The position numbers and the translations under genes are program-made. Positions 25,732 through 33,098 of a stretch of DNA of 45,792 nt are shown here, piece after piece. The stretch is from Candidatus Zipacnadia bacterium (GTDB lineage: Bacteria; Armatimonadota; Zipacnadia; Zipacnadales; Zipacnadaceae): positions 1 through 45,792 of the forward strand of contig JALGUR010000025.1 in assembly GCA_029820565.1 (NCBI GenBank). The letters run 5' to 3'. The notes below the pieces were generated by a model. The model had not been told where the DNA came from and searched no databases. It saw only the letters and a program-made list of their open reading frames with translations. Position 1 is the first letter of the stretch; the number at the start of each line of letters is the position of its first letter.

Positions 25732-28584
25732 TTACCTTTCACCAGCCGTATCGTCCACTGGGACGGTAAAACTGAACGTCGAGCCCTGCCCGGGTTCGCT
25801 ATCCACCCAGATTTGTCCGCCGTGAGACTCAATCAGATGTTTACATAGATACAAGCCCAGGCCGGTTCCGGGCACACGTACGGTGCCTTCCTCGCGTACG
25901 CGCTGGAATTTCTGAAATAGATGCTTCATCTGGTCAGGAGCAATTCCGACGCCCTCATCGCTGACCGAAAATTTTACCATCCCGTCCTCGGGCTGTGCGG
26001 CAATGTTTACTTGCCCGCCGTCCGGGGAAAACTTCACGGCATTGTTTATCAGGTTAGTGAGCACCTGCTGCAACTTGCGCCGGTCGGCGCGCAGTGGCGG
26101 CAGATCCGCCGGAATATCCCGGACGAATTGATGCACCTCCGTTCGCTGCTCTTCCATTTCAACAATGTCCGCCACCATCTGGTCAGCGTCTTCTATCCGC
26201 ATGAGCTCAACGTCCAGGCCCTGACCGGCCTCAATACGGGACAGGTTTAGGAAGTCCTGCACTAAATCCTGCATGCGCAGAGAGAGTTGATTAACATATT
26301 CAATGTATTGTCGCGAGCGCTCGTCGGGCGGTGCGGCGTGGCGTTGCAGCAGGCTAACAAAGCCTTGCATGGAAGCCAGCGGATTTTTCAACTCATGAGA
26401 GACAAACGAGATAAGGTCAGTCTTCATTCGGTCCAGTTCGATGAATTGAGTGACATCGGTCAGCAACAGACAGCGGCCAATGATCTCGCCGTGGTCTTCG
26501 ACCAGGGCAATGTGGGCGCGGACAATCGTGCCACTGCCGGATGGCAGTTCCAACTCTTCGGCGTGACTCCCACCCTCCAGGGATAGAGGCCGGGCGAATA
26601 AGTCTACCAGCCGCTGGTCATCAACGAGGGCCAATATAGGCTCACCCACTGCCGGGGTCCCGTCCAGGCCCAGCATGTGCTGGGCCGTATCGTTTATCAG
26701 CACCACACGGTCTGCTGCGTCGGTAGCTACTATCCCCGAGGCCATCTCTCGGATCAGTGTTTCAATGCGGGCCTTTTCAAAAGTCAGTTGCTGATTGGCC
26801 CCCCGCAACTCCTGATTGGCGAAGTCTACTCGTTGCTGCAATTCAGTGTACAGTCGGGCGTTATCCATAAACAAGGCTGCTTCTTGGGCGATTACCGCCA
26901 GCAAGGAGGCATCATCCTCGGTAAACAACGCCCCAGCGCGCTTGTTGATGGCCTCTACCACTCCCACTACTTGACCGTGGAGGGTCATAGGCACAGCCAG
27001 CACTGACCGGGCTGGGAAGTCAATGGCTACGGGAATGTCATGAGCCTGACGGGGGTCACTTCCAGCATCGTTGACGATGAGCGCCTCGCCGGTGGCCGCC
27101 GCTATTCCCGCAATGCCTTCGCCCAACTGGATGGTGAAGTCTTTGATCTCATCGGCCTTGTCGCCGGAGGCCGCCTCAAAGCGCAACTCACGACTCTTTT
27201 GGTCTAACATCAGCACCGAAGCCGCCTCTACATCCAGTTCGGTCTCTATCCACTGCAGTATCTGCTCTAACAATTGCTGGTGGTCCAAACTGGAGTTTAT
27301 TAGCCTACCTATTCCCAGGATCGTCTGAATTCGCGTCTGTAGTTGAGCCTCAACCTGGCTCTTCTCGCGCTCTGCCGCCGTCGCCGCTCGTATCACCAGA
27401 ATGGCTCCCGTGGTTGCTATCGTCAACAGGGGTAGGGCGGTGGGCAATATTATCAGTCGCGCAAAACACAACACCGACAGCCCGGCATAGACCACGGTTG
27501 CCACCAGGAGCACCAGCAGGCCCTGCCACGCGTTAAGAGGGGCTAACCACCAGCCAATTAGCACACTACTAATGCCCGCCAGTACCCAGGCCAGCCATAT
27601 CGGTAGCACTCGCAGTCCCCAACCCGTGAGAATGTTGTCAATAGCGTTAGCCGTTATTTCTACCCCAGGCATTAAAGGGCAAGTAGGCGTGCGGTGCAGG
27701 TTAGTCAATCCTACGGCGGTGGGGCCTATAAGGGCTATCTTACCGGCTATCTCGGACTCCAGTTGTTGGGAATCTGTGGATAGTATATGCGCTCCGGAGA
27801 TAGTTGGATAACTCTCATAACCGCCGGCATAGTTGAGATATACCTCACCCGCACTGTCAACAGCGACCGGCACCTGGGCTATCTGCACGAAGTCATCAGT
27901 CACCGATATGCTCTGCTCGCCGGCGGGCCGGCCCAGGAACACCCGCACTACCTCAGCACAAAAGGCTGGATAGAGGTGGCCGTGATCAGAAACAACTACC
28001 GGCACCCGGCGCAGCACCCCGTCAACTTCGGGGGTGACATTTACTGCCCCTAACCCGGCCGCCACCTGGCTCAGCGGGCCAAGAGGCCCGCACAGACGCC
28101 CGGTTTCCAGCCCTCGCGGTCGGGGCAGTTCCCCGGTGCCTATCGCAAACCGTTGCAGTTGGGCTTGGGCTGACTGGTCCTGGGGCGTGGGGTGGATAAC
28201 TGCGGGTAGCACCACTCGCCCGCAATTTCGCACCGCCTCGGCCAAGCGCTCCGCGCCCGCCGGGGAGCCGGGTAGCATGCGGTAGGTGACCAACCCCGGA
28301 AGGTCAAGGGCGATGACCTGAGCGCCGGCCTCACTAAGCCGGTTGACCAGATCCGCCAATGGCCCGTAAGACCAGGGCCATAGATTGAACTGAGCCAGGC
28401 TCTGCTCGTCAATAGCGACCAGCACAATATCCGAACTGAAGGGCCGGTCGCCCCGCAGCATAAAGCGCAGGTCAGTCAGGGCGAATTCCAGGCCCGCCAG
28501 TCGCCCCGACAGCACTACCAGGGCTAACCACACCATCAGTGCTATGCCTATACTCCGGTGCCGTTGTGCTCTCAGAGTTTTCAC
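25732..28584 (-). CDS. CHASE2-GAF-PAS sensor histidine kinase
   Basis: From GTG 28584 the protein has 950 residues. It has an N-terminal membrane segment (IALMVWLALVVLSG), an extracytoplasmic CHASE2 domain (LTDLRFMLRGDRP, IVLVAIDEQSLAQFNLWPW, VIALDLPGL), three membrane helices near 330-400, a GAF domain (ELDVEAASVLMLDQ, IQLGEGIAGIAAATGEALIV), a PAS domain (GIVATDAADRVVLINDTAQ) and a kinase core. FVSHELKNPLAS contains the phospho-accepting His730, with N box LTNLINNAVKFSP and G boxes SDEGVGIAPD and GTGLGLYLCKHL. The signal is unknown, and no response regulator lies nearby. The start is uncertain: the frame stays open to a TTG at 28677, but those 93 bp lie in hairpin repeats and lack a ribosome site. 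Confidence 0.88.
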   Translation of the reverse strand: MKTLRAQRHRSIGIALMVWLALVVLSGRLAGLEFALTDLRFMLRGDRPFSSDIVLVAIDEQSLAQFNLWPWSYGPLADLVNRLSEAGAQVIALDLPGLVTYRMLPGSPAGAERLAEAVRNCGRVVLPAVIHPTPQDQSAQAQLQRFAIGTGELPRPRGLETGRLCGPLGPLSQVAAGLGAVNVTPEVDGVLRRVPVVVSDHGHLYPAFCAEVVRVFLGRPAGEQSISVTDDFVQIAQVPVAVDSAGEVYLNYAGGYESYPTISGAHILSTDSQQLESEIAGKIALIGPTAVGLTNLHRTPTCPLMPGVEITANAIDNILTGWGLRVLPIWLAWVLAGISSVLIGWWLAPLNAWQGLLVLLVATVVYAGLSVLCFARLIILPTALPLLTIATTGAILVIRAATAAEREKSQVEAQLQTRIQTILGIGRLINSSLDHQQLLEQILQWIETELDVEAASVLMLDQKSRELRFEAASGDKADEIKDFTIQLGEGIAGIAAATGEALIVNDAGSDPRQAHDIPVAIDFPARSVLAVPMTLHGQVVGVVEAINKRAGALFTEDDASLLAVIAQEAALFMDNARLYTELQQRVDFANQELRGANQQLTFEKARIETLIREMASGIVATDAADRVVLINDTAQHMLGLDGTPAVGEPILALVDDQRLVDLFARPLSLEGGSHAEELELPSGSGTIVRAHIALVEDHGEIIGRCLLLTDVTQFIELDRMKTDLISFVSHELKNPLASMQGFVSLLQRHAAPPDERSRQYIEYVNQLSLRMQDLVQDFLNLSRIEAGQGLDVELMRIEDADQMVADIVEMEEQRTEVHQFVRDIPADLPPLRADRRKLQQVLTNLINNAVKFSPDGGQVNIAAQPEDGMVKFSVSDEGVGIAPDQMKHLFQKFQRVREEGTVRVPGTGLGLYLCKHLIESHGGQIWVDSEPGQGSTFSFTVPVDDTAGER

Positions 28585-28607
28585 CTGCTTTTTGTCGTCT
28601 GTAGGGC

Positions 28608-28629
28608 CGGAAGTTGCTCGCAACTTCCG
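28608..28629. repeat. Near-perfect palindrome (hairpin repeat)
   Basis: CGGAAGTTGC and GCAACTTCCG are 10-bp inverted arms with a 2-bp centre. TGTAGGGC precedes it, resembling the heads of REP elements elsewhere in the window. Confidence 0.55.
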
Positions 28630-28650
28630 CCCGCTCTGGCCTGCGAAGGC

Positions 28651-28697
28651 GGGCGTGCTTCCACCTTCGCTGCACAAGGGTAGCTACGGCGGACAAG
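28651..28697 (-). repeat. Third repeat family, copy 1 (CCGCCGTAGC...GCGAAGG)
   Basis: On the minus strand CCGCCGTAGC ... GCGAAGGTGG has the same ends as the hairpin at 30907-30942. It is one of two copies of a third hairpin-repeat family, at the 5' end of the histidine kinase gene. Confidence 0.45.
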
Positions 28698-28902
28698 TGC
28701 GCCCATTCACTCTTACATTAATAACATATTCCGCAAAAAGTCCGGCAAGTTCACTACAAGTAATTGGATACTTCGCTTGTATGGTCAGTGGCCGTTCCTG
28801 GCAACTGTCCACTGACGACTGTCCACTGTCGACTGTCCGTTAACTAAGTATACCAGAAAATCAATCGGTGTGCAGCCTTTCACAAAGAATTGTCTTAGAA
28901 AC

Positions 28903-28931
28903 TTGACAGTATTGCCGCAAATGAGTATAAT
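28903..28931 (+). promoter_or_regulatory. Exact-consensus promoter for the pseudopilin array
   Basis: TTGACA (28903-28908), 17 bp, TATAAT (28926-28931), all exact. A start near 28938 gives a leader of about 150 nt before the first pseudopilin ATG. No comparable promoter was seen before the other two cassettes. Confidence 0.8.
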
Positions 28932-28982
28932 ATATATTAGTAAGGGTATGTGCTGTGTGTGTTTGCCCCAATAAACTAAAGC

Positions 28983-29086
28983 AAGGAGGTGAGAGACAGC
29001 GGTAAGGAGAATAACACAAGCCGTAAGACGTACCAAACTTCTCTGCTTCAGACGAGGCAGAGGACAATCTCAAGGAGGTAAGAACA
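28983..29086 (+). promoter_or_regulatory. Conserved pseudopilin leader, copy 1
   Basis: This leader starts AAGGAGGTGAGAGACAGC and ends at the SD AAGGAGG before the ATG at 29087. Its core hairpin is CTCTGCTTC (29041-29049), loop AGAC, GAGGCAGAG (29054-29062): nine pairs, one of them U-G. Two further copies precede the next two pseudopilins. Confidence 0.7.
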
Positions 29087-29779
29087 ATGATTAGCAGGCG
29101 ACGTGGATTTACCTTGATAGAATTGCTGGTGGTGATTGCGATAATTGCAATCCTGGCGGCGATTCTGTTCCCGGTCTTCGCGAGGGCCCGGGAGAAAGCC
29201 CGGCAGACCACCTGTTTGAGCAATGTCAAGCAGATTACGCTGGCGGGCCTTATGTACGCTAGCGACTGGGATGGCCACATGCCGTATCACCACTCCGGCT
29301 ACGGGACGAACGGACTGTTCGAGTCACTTGACCCTTATATCAAGAACGCGCAGATTTGGCTATGTCCGTCGTCTTCCGACAGGGTCCCCGATAATCACTA
29401 CGGGAGGCAGTACTACGACTACCAGGCCCGCGCGGCAAGCCAGGGGCCTACCTACAAATTCGACCAGTACCAAACCCCCGCTGAGACCGCCTGGCTATTT
29501 GAAGCATCTAACGCCTACTTGAATCTGAACCGGACATATACTATCGTGATGTGTCCATTCTGCAACGATTCGGCGACCTACAGAATCGGCAGCCGCCACA
29601 ACGAGGGCAGCAACCTAGGCTACATTGATGGCCATGCCAAGTGGGCGAGTACCGACTCTCTGAGGGATGGATACCTGCTGTATGCTGGCGGAACATCCAG
29701 GGACGACCCGGAGGTAAGGGCTGACGCCATCCTGTGGGGCCATGCCCACGCCAACAACTGGTACGGCTTGGGGCCGTAG
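29087..29779 (+). CDS. Prepilin-type protein (DUF1559-like), array copy 1
   Basis: 230 residues. The N-terminal prepilin signal ([17 protein letters not shown], cleaved after Gly) and the [19 protein letters not shown] helix are nearly identical to the next two copies at DNA level, while the middle ([20 protein letters not shown]) is diverged. Shared marks later are [20 protein letters not shown]-x9-DG in [17 protein letters not shown], and [16 protein letters not shown]. It is expected to be processed by a prepilin peptidase and built into a pseudopilus or surface fibre. AAGGAGG lies 8-9 nt before the ATG. Its trailer holds one shortened REPIN and no T-rich terminator. Confidence 0.9.
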   Translation: MISRRRGFTLIELLVVIAIIAILAAILFPVFARAREKARQTTCLSNVKQITLAGLMYASDWDGHMPYHHSGYGTNGLFESLDPYIKNAQIWLCPSSSDRVPDNHYGRQYYDYQARAASQGPTYKFDQYQTPAETAWLFEASNAYLNLNRTYTIVMCPFCNDSATYRIGSRHNEGSNLGYIDGHAKWASTDSLRDGYLLYAGGTSRDDPEVRADAILWGHAHANNWYGLGP

Positions 29780-29816
29780 TTCAGGGAACTGGGAACGGCA
29801 GGCTACACTTCCTATA

Positions 29817-29860
29817 TTGTAGGAGGGGCATCCCTGCCCCGATATAATCGCAACTACAAC
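29817..29860. repeat. REPIN-like repeat, truncated copy A
   Basis: TTGTAGGA, the GGGGCA/TGCCCC stem and CGATATAATCG are intact, but the second stem (GCGACA/TGTCGC) is deleted, leaving CGCAACTACAAC. Confidence 0.7.
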
Positions 29861-29861
29861 G

Positions 29862-29959
29862 ATGATGGACAGCCGTAAGGAGAATAAGACAAGCCGTAAG
29901 ACGTACCAAACTTCTCTGCTTCAGACGAGGCAGAGGACAATCTCAAGGAGGTAAGAACA
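29862..29959 (+). promoter_or_regulatory. Conserved pseudopilin leader, copy 2
   Basis: Almost identical to copy 1 from GACAGC onwards. The hairpin is CTCTGCTTC (29914-29922), AGAC, GAGGCAGAG (29927-29935). The 5' end (AAGGAGGTGAGA) is replaced by REPIN-derived sequence. The SD and ATG spacing are as in copy 1. Confidence 0.7.
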
Positions 29960-30655
29960 ATGATTAGCAAGCGACGTGGATTTACCTTGATAGAATTGCT
30001 GGTGGTGATTGCGATAATCGCAATCCTGGCGGCGATTCTGTTCCCAGTCTTCGCGAGGGCCCGGGAGAAAGCCCGGCAGACCAGTTGTCTGAGTAACTGC
30101 AAGCAGTTGACACTGGCGGGGATTATGTACGGGAGCGACTGGGATGGCCACATGCCTTACCACCACTCGTCGGACGGGACACTGAAGGGCGGAATACTCC
30201 CGTACGTTAGGAGCGATGACCTCTTTCGTTGTCCCTCGCTGGGTGAGATGGGTCCGACTCATTTCGAGAGACAGTACTACGACTACTTGAACCGGAGTGT
30301 AGGTGCTGGGCCTACCTACAAATTCGACCAGTACCAAACTCCGGCCGAGACTGCGTGGCTATTCGAAGGCGCTAGCGAGCATATTAAGGCCGGCCGGTAT
30401 GCCGGTAGCGTGGTCTGCTCGTTCTGCTACGATTGGTATCCGTACTACTCTGTGGGCCAGCGCCACAATGGGGGCCACAATATGGGCTTCATTGACGGCC
30501 ACGTCAAGTGGGCCAGTTATGACTCTATGGTGGACCCAGCCGCAGCGTGGCGGGCCGGAACCCTGCCCCAGGATGACCCCTCAGTGAGGGCTTGTGCCAT
30601 CCTGTGGGGCCACGCCCATCACCGCAACTGGTACGGCTTGGGGGCGCTGCCGTAG
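29960..30655 (+). CDS. Prepilin-type protein (DUF1559-like), array copy 2
   Basis: 231 residues with the same prepilin start ([18 protein letters not shown]) and the helix to [16 protein letters not shown]. The middle differs ([19 protein letters not shown]), then [35 protein letters not shown]-x9-DG in [17 protein letters not shown] and [18 protein letters not shown]. Compared with copy 1 the DNA is nearly the same for about the first 150 bases and then drifts, as expected after a recent tandem duplication with diversification or partial gene conversion. It probably forms or decorates the same fibre as its neighbours. The trailer carries two REPIN units. Confidence 0.9.
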   Translation: MISKRRGFTLIELLVVIAIIAILAAILFPVFARAREKARQTSCLSNCKQLTLAGIMYGSDWDGHMPYHHSSDGTLKGGILPYVRSDDLFRCPSLGEMGPTHFERQYYDYLNRSVGAGPTYKFDQYQTPAETAWLFEGASEHIKAGRYAGSVVCSFCYDWYPYYSVGQRHNGGHNMGFIDGHVKWASYDSMVDPAAAWRAGTLPQDDPSVRACAILWGHAHHRNWYGLGALP

Positions 30656-30699
30656 CCGTAAGTTCAGGGAACTGGGAACGGTAGGCTACATTTCCTATA

Positions 30700-30756
30700 T
30701 TGTAGGAGGGGCATCCCTGCCCCGATATAATCGCGACAAGAATGTCGCTCCTACAA
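30700..30756. repeat. REPIN-like repeat, copy B
   Basis: 57 bp: TTGTAGGA / stem GGGGCA-TGCCCC / GATATAATC / stem GCGACA-TGTCGC / TCCTACAA. The two halves are inverted REP-like elements. It is the first of two units spaced 130 bp apart. Confidence 0.8.
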
Positions 30757-30829
30757 CAACCGCACGTGCTGAAGCCGGACCGTAGGTTGCAGCACTGAAT
30801 GGATGGTTCGGCAGGCTACATGTTCTATA

Positions 30830-30896
30830 TTGTGGGAGGGGCATCCACTGTGCCCTAAGTGTGCCGAGGGGTGCCCCGATATAATCGCGCTTGCGC
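30830..30896. repeat. REPIN-like repeat, copy C (loop insertion, damaged second half)
   Basis: It starts exactly 130 bp after copy B. The first stem-loop is lengthened by an insertion (CACTGTGCCCTAAGTGTGCC) and the second half is reduced to GCGC-TT-GCGC. Confidence 0.65.
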
Positions 30897-30906
30897 TGCC
30901 GATCCG

Positions 30907-30942
30907 GCCGCCGTAGCCATAGGCTGCTATGGCGAAGGCGGC
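30907..30942. repeat. Third repeat family, copy 2: long hairpin
   Basis: GCCGCC-gta-GCCATAG-GCTG-CTATGGC-gaa-GGCGGC makes two perfect stems (6 and 7 bp) with a symmetric 3/3 internal loop. It is related to the repeat at 28651-28697. Confidence 0.6.
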
Positions 30943-31027
30943 GTGGGAACGGGGAACGGTACAGACTGGCACTAACTACAGCGACCCAGCGGTGGCTGGG
31001 TTGGGGGTTATGTGGCTATGGCGTATA

Positions 31028-31131
31028 AAGGAGGTGAGAGACAGCCGTAAGGGGAATAACACAAGTCGTAAGTCGTACCAAACTTCTCTGCCTCAGACGA
31101 GGCAGAGGACAATCTCAAGGAGGTAAGGACA
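31028..31131 (+). promoter_or_regulatory. Conserved pseudopilin leader, copy 3
   Basis: Starts AAAGGAGGTGAGAGACAGC. The hairpin is CTCTGCCTC (31086-31094), AGAC, GAGGCAGAG (31099-31107), with all nine pairs Watson-Crick. The U-to-C change against copies 1 and 2 keeps the pairing. Confidence 0.7.
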
Positions 31132-31833
31132 ATGATTAGCAGGCGACGTGGATTTACCTTGATAGAATTGCTGGTGGTGATTGCGATTATCGCGATCCTG
31201 GCCGCGATTCTATTCCCGGTGTTCGCGAGAGCCCGGGAGAAAGCCCGGCAGACCGCATGCCTGAGTAACGTCAAGCAGTTGACGCTGGCGGGGATTATGT
31301 ACGGTAGTGACTGGGATGGCCACATGCCATACCACTACACAAAGGCCAACTCTGGCCAGGGCCTCCTCTACTGCTTTGGGGGTTGCCTAATGCCGTATGT
31401 CCAGAGTGTTGACTTGTTTTCCTGTCCGTCGCTACAGTCGGGAAATATGGCCTACGGCCGGCAGATGTATGACTATCGGTGCCGGATGACAGAGGATTGC
31501 CTCACGTACAAGTTCGACGAGTACAAGACCGCGACTGAGACCGCGTGGCTATTCGAAGCCAGTCGCTATGGCTCAACGAGCCGGTGTGGCGATACCACCG
31601 TCTGCCCGTTCTGCTACGACTGGGGGGAACGCTACGGCGTGGCGAAGCGCCACAACGGGGGCGCCAACCTGGGCTTTATTGATGGGCACGCCAAGTGGGT
31701 CAGTTATGACTCTGTGACGAACCCAGCCCTAGCGTGGCACGCCGGAGGAGACATGAACGACCCCGAGATAAAGGCGTGCGCCATCCTCTGGGGCCACGCC
31801 CATCACCGTAACTGGTACGGCTTGGGGCCGTAG
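31132..31833 (+). CDS. Prepilin-type protein (DUF1559-like), array copy 3
   Basis: 233 residues with the same prepilin signal and helix as the other copies. The variable middle here is Cys-rich ([21 protein letters not shown]), followed by [17 protein letters not shown], an H-x9-DG motif in [17 protein letters not shown], and [19 protein letters not shown]. The end ([20 protein letters not shown]) is closer to the lone pseudopilin at 2214 than to copies 1 and 2. AAGGAGG sits 8-9 nt before the ATG. Its trailer holds three REPIN units and then a strong hairpin. Confidence 0.9.
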   Translation: MISRRRGFTLIELLVVIAIIAILAAILFPVFARAREKARQTACLSNVKQLTLAGIMYGSDWDGHMPYHYTKANSGQGLLYCFGGCLMPYVQSVDLFSCPSLQSGNMAYGRQMYDYRCRMTEDCLTYKFDEYKTATETAWLFEASRYGSTSRCGDTTVCPFCYDWGERYGVAKRHNGGANLGFIDGHAKWVSYDSVTNPALAWHAGGDMNDPEIKACAILWGHAHHRNWYGLGP

Positions 31834-31872
31834 GGAACTGGGAACTGGGAACGCCAGGCTACATTTCCTATA

Positions 31873-31953
31873 TTGTAGGAGGGGCATTCTCTCTGTCCTG
31901 AGCCTGCCGAAGGGTGCCCCGATATAATCGCGACAAGAATGTCGCTCCTACAA
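31873..31953. repeat. REPIN-like repeat, copy D (with loop insertion)
   Basis: As copy E but with 24 extra bases (CTGTCCTGAGCCTGCCGAAG region) in the first loop. Both ends and both stems are intact. Confidence 0.75.
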
Positions 31954-32026
31954 CAACTGCACGTGCCGAAGCCGGATCGTAGGTTGCAGCACTGAACAGA
32001 TGGTTCGGCAAGCTACATTTTCTATA

Positions 32027-32083
32027 TTGTAGGAGGGGCATCTCTGCCCCGATATAATCGCGACAAGAATGTCGCTCCTACAA
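32027..32083. repeat. REPIN-like repeat, copy E (canonical)
   Basis: 57 bp: 8-bp terminal arms TTGTAGGA/TCCTACAA, stem GGGGCA-tctc-TGCCCC, linker GATATAATC, stem GCGACA-agaa-TGTCGC. The 73-bp spacer to the next unit includes GTGCTG ... CAGCAC, itself able to pair. Confidence 0.8.
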
Positions 32084-32156
32084 CAACCGCACGTGCTGAA
32101 GCCGAATCATAGGTTGCAGCACTGAATGGATGGTTCGGCAGGCTACATGTTCTATA

Positions 32157-32213
32157 TTGTGGGAGGGGCATCTCTGCCCCGATATAATCGGGACAAGAAT
32201 GTGGCTCCTACAA
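32157..32213. repeat. REPIN-like repeat, copy F (mutated second stem)
   Basis: 130 bp after copy E. The terminal arm change TTGTGGGA keeps a G-U pair, but GGGACA/TGTGGC breaks two pairs of the second stem, so this copy is decaying. Confidence 0.75.
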
Positions 32214-32287
32214 CAACGGCACGTGCTGAAGCCGGGCCGTAGGTTGCAGCACTGAACGGATGGTTCGACAGGCTCACCACAAGTACC

Positions 32288-32313
32288 AAGGGCTGGGCTA
32301 AGGCCCAGCCCTT
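32288..32313 (+). terminator. Strong hairpin at the end of the pseudopilin array
   Basis: AAGGGCTGGGC (32288-32298), loop TAAG, GCCCAGCCCTT (32303-32313): 11 perfect pairs. No T tract follows beyond the TT of the stem, so it is terminator-like rather than proven. Confidence 0.5.
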
Positions 32314-32490
32314 GACGTATATTACGCGTCTGAGATGGCTAATGTTCCTCTGGTCTGGGGCCAGGGCGTAAATCTGTAACTATTAGTAGACATCCAGAGT
32401 CGCAGCGAGCAGGAATTTATGTCTCTATCAAAGAATACTACGACCGCTAAGAAGTCACCCGACAAATTTCGCAGGAGGCGCAAGCAACAA

Positions 32491-32892
32491 ATGAAGAGTA
32501 GATCAGTTTTGCTATGGGTAGTACTGGCAGTTATTGTAGCCGTAGCGGGCTGTGGCCGACGCCCTGTGCCCCTGGAGGACCAGCGCAATCCCGAGGATCT
32601 CGCCTTGCCAGATCTCATGAGTATGGACTATAGTGGCCAGCTTCCGCCAATGGAGGCGGTGGGGCAGTACCAGGCCCTGGTGAATGGTCTGGCCGCCAAC
32701 ACCTCCTCTGCCCCCCGTGAAGTGGTAACCACCACAGCCCGGATTAGGTTCATGCTGAAAGAAGACCATGGCATTGAGACATCTTGCTGGGACATTATGC
32801 AAGGAGTCTATGGAAGTATTTCAGCAAGTGCGCCCCGGGCACCCTATGAGCAATGGGCCGAAGCGTGGGTCAGTAGTCTCCCCAGTAATTAG
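32491..32892 (+). CDS. Putative lipoprotein, function unknown
   Basis: From ATG 32491 (AGGAGG ends 12 nt upstream) the protein has 133 residues. The signal KSRSVLLWVVLAVIVAVAGC is a lipobox with Cys20. The mature part of about 110 residues (LALPDLMSMDYSG, YQALVNGLAAN, IRFMLKEDHGIETSCWDIMQ) is mostly helical and unknown to me. The open frame extends 24 codons upstream to 32419, but that part is polar and lies before the lipobox, so 32491 is better. It stands alone between the pseudopilin array and the GH20-like gene. Confidence 0.7.
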   Translation: MKSRSVLLWVVLAVIVAVAGCGRRPVPLEDQRNPEDLALPDLMSMDYSGQLPPMEAVGQYQALVNGLAANTSSAPREVVTTTARIRFMLKEDHGIETSCWDIMQGVYGSISASAPRAPYEQWAEAWVSSLPSN

Positions 32893-32964
32893 GGCCGGCC
32901 GCGCTAAGTTCCTCGCCGGACCTACGGCCGTCAGCACGGATTACAGCCCATAATGGAGTAATTA

Positions 32965-32988
32965 GCCGGGCACGGGCGGGTGCCTGGC
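32965..32988 (+). terminator. Hairpin after the lipoprotein gene
   Basis: GCCGGGCAC (32965-32973) pairs with GTGCCTGGC (32980-32988) around a 6-nt loop, followed by TTGTGC; a weak terminator at best. Confidence 0.4.
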
Positions 32989-33098
32989 TTGTGCTATACT
33001 CGTACCCCCCGCGCGGTTAAGTGCAGGAGTTTATGCGCCACAGGCGCATTAATACTTGTGTTAGAGAATAGTCCTGGCAACTAAGAACCTACAGGAAG

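Larger units (their letters stand above)
28585..28902. other. Repeat-rich divergent intergenic region
   Basis: Between the histidine kinase and the pseudopilin promoter lie the palindrome at 28608-28629, the repeat at 28651-28697 and a short direct repeat of CTGTCCACTG-like sequence near 28805-28840. No coding frame is convincing. Confidence 0.45.
31834..32490. other. Trailer and gap after the pseudopilin array
   Basis: 657 bp without a gene. The first 450 bp are the three-unit repeat array, then the hairpin at 32288-32313. The last 180 bp show nothing I can name. Confidence 0.5.

Noticed and set aside
28989-29079. Upstream reading frame in all three pseudopilin leaders, ending TISRR and TAA just before the ATG
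   Set aside because: Most differences between copies change the amino acid, copies lack a usable SD plus start codon (the GTG in copy 1 is part of the SD itself), and the one informative change fits RNA pairing instead.
30700-32213. CRISPR array
   Set aside because: The units are 57-bp palindromic elements with conserved, not unique, 73-bp spacers and no cas genes.
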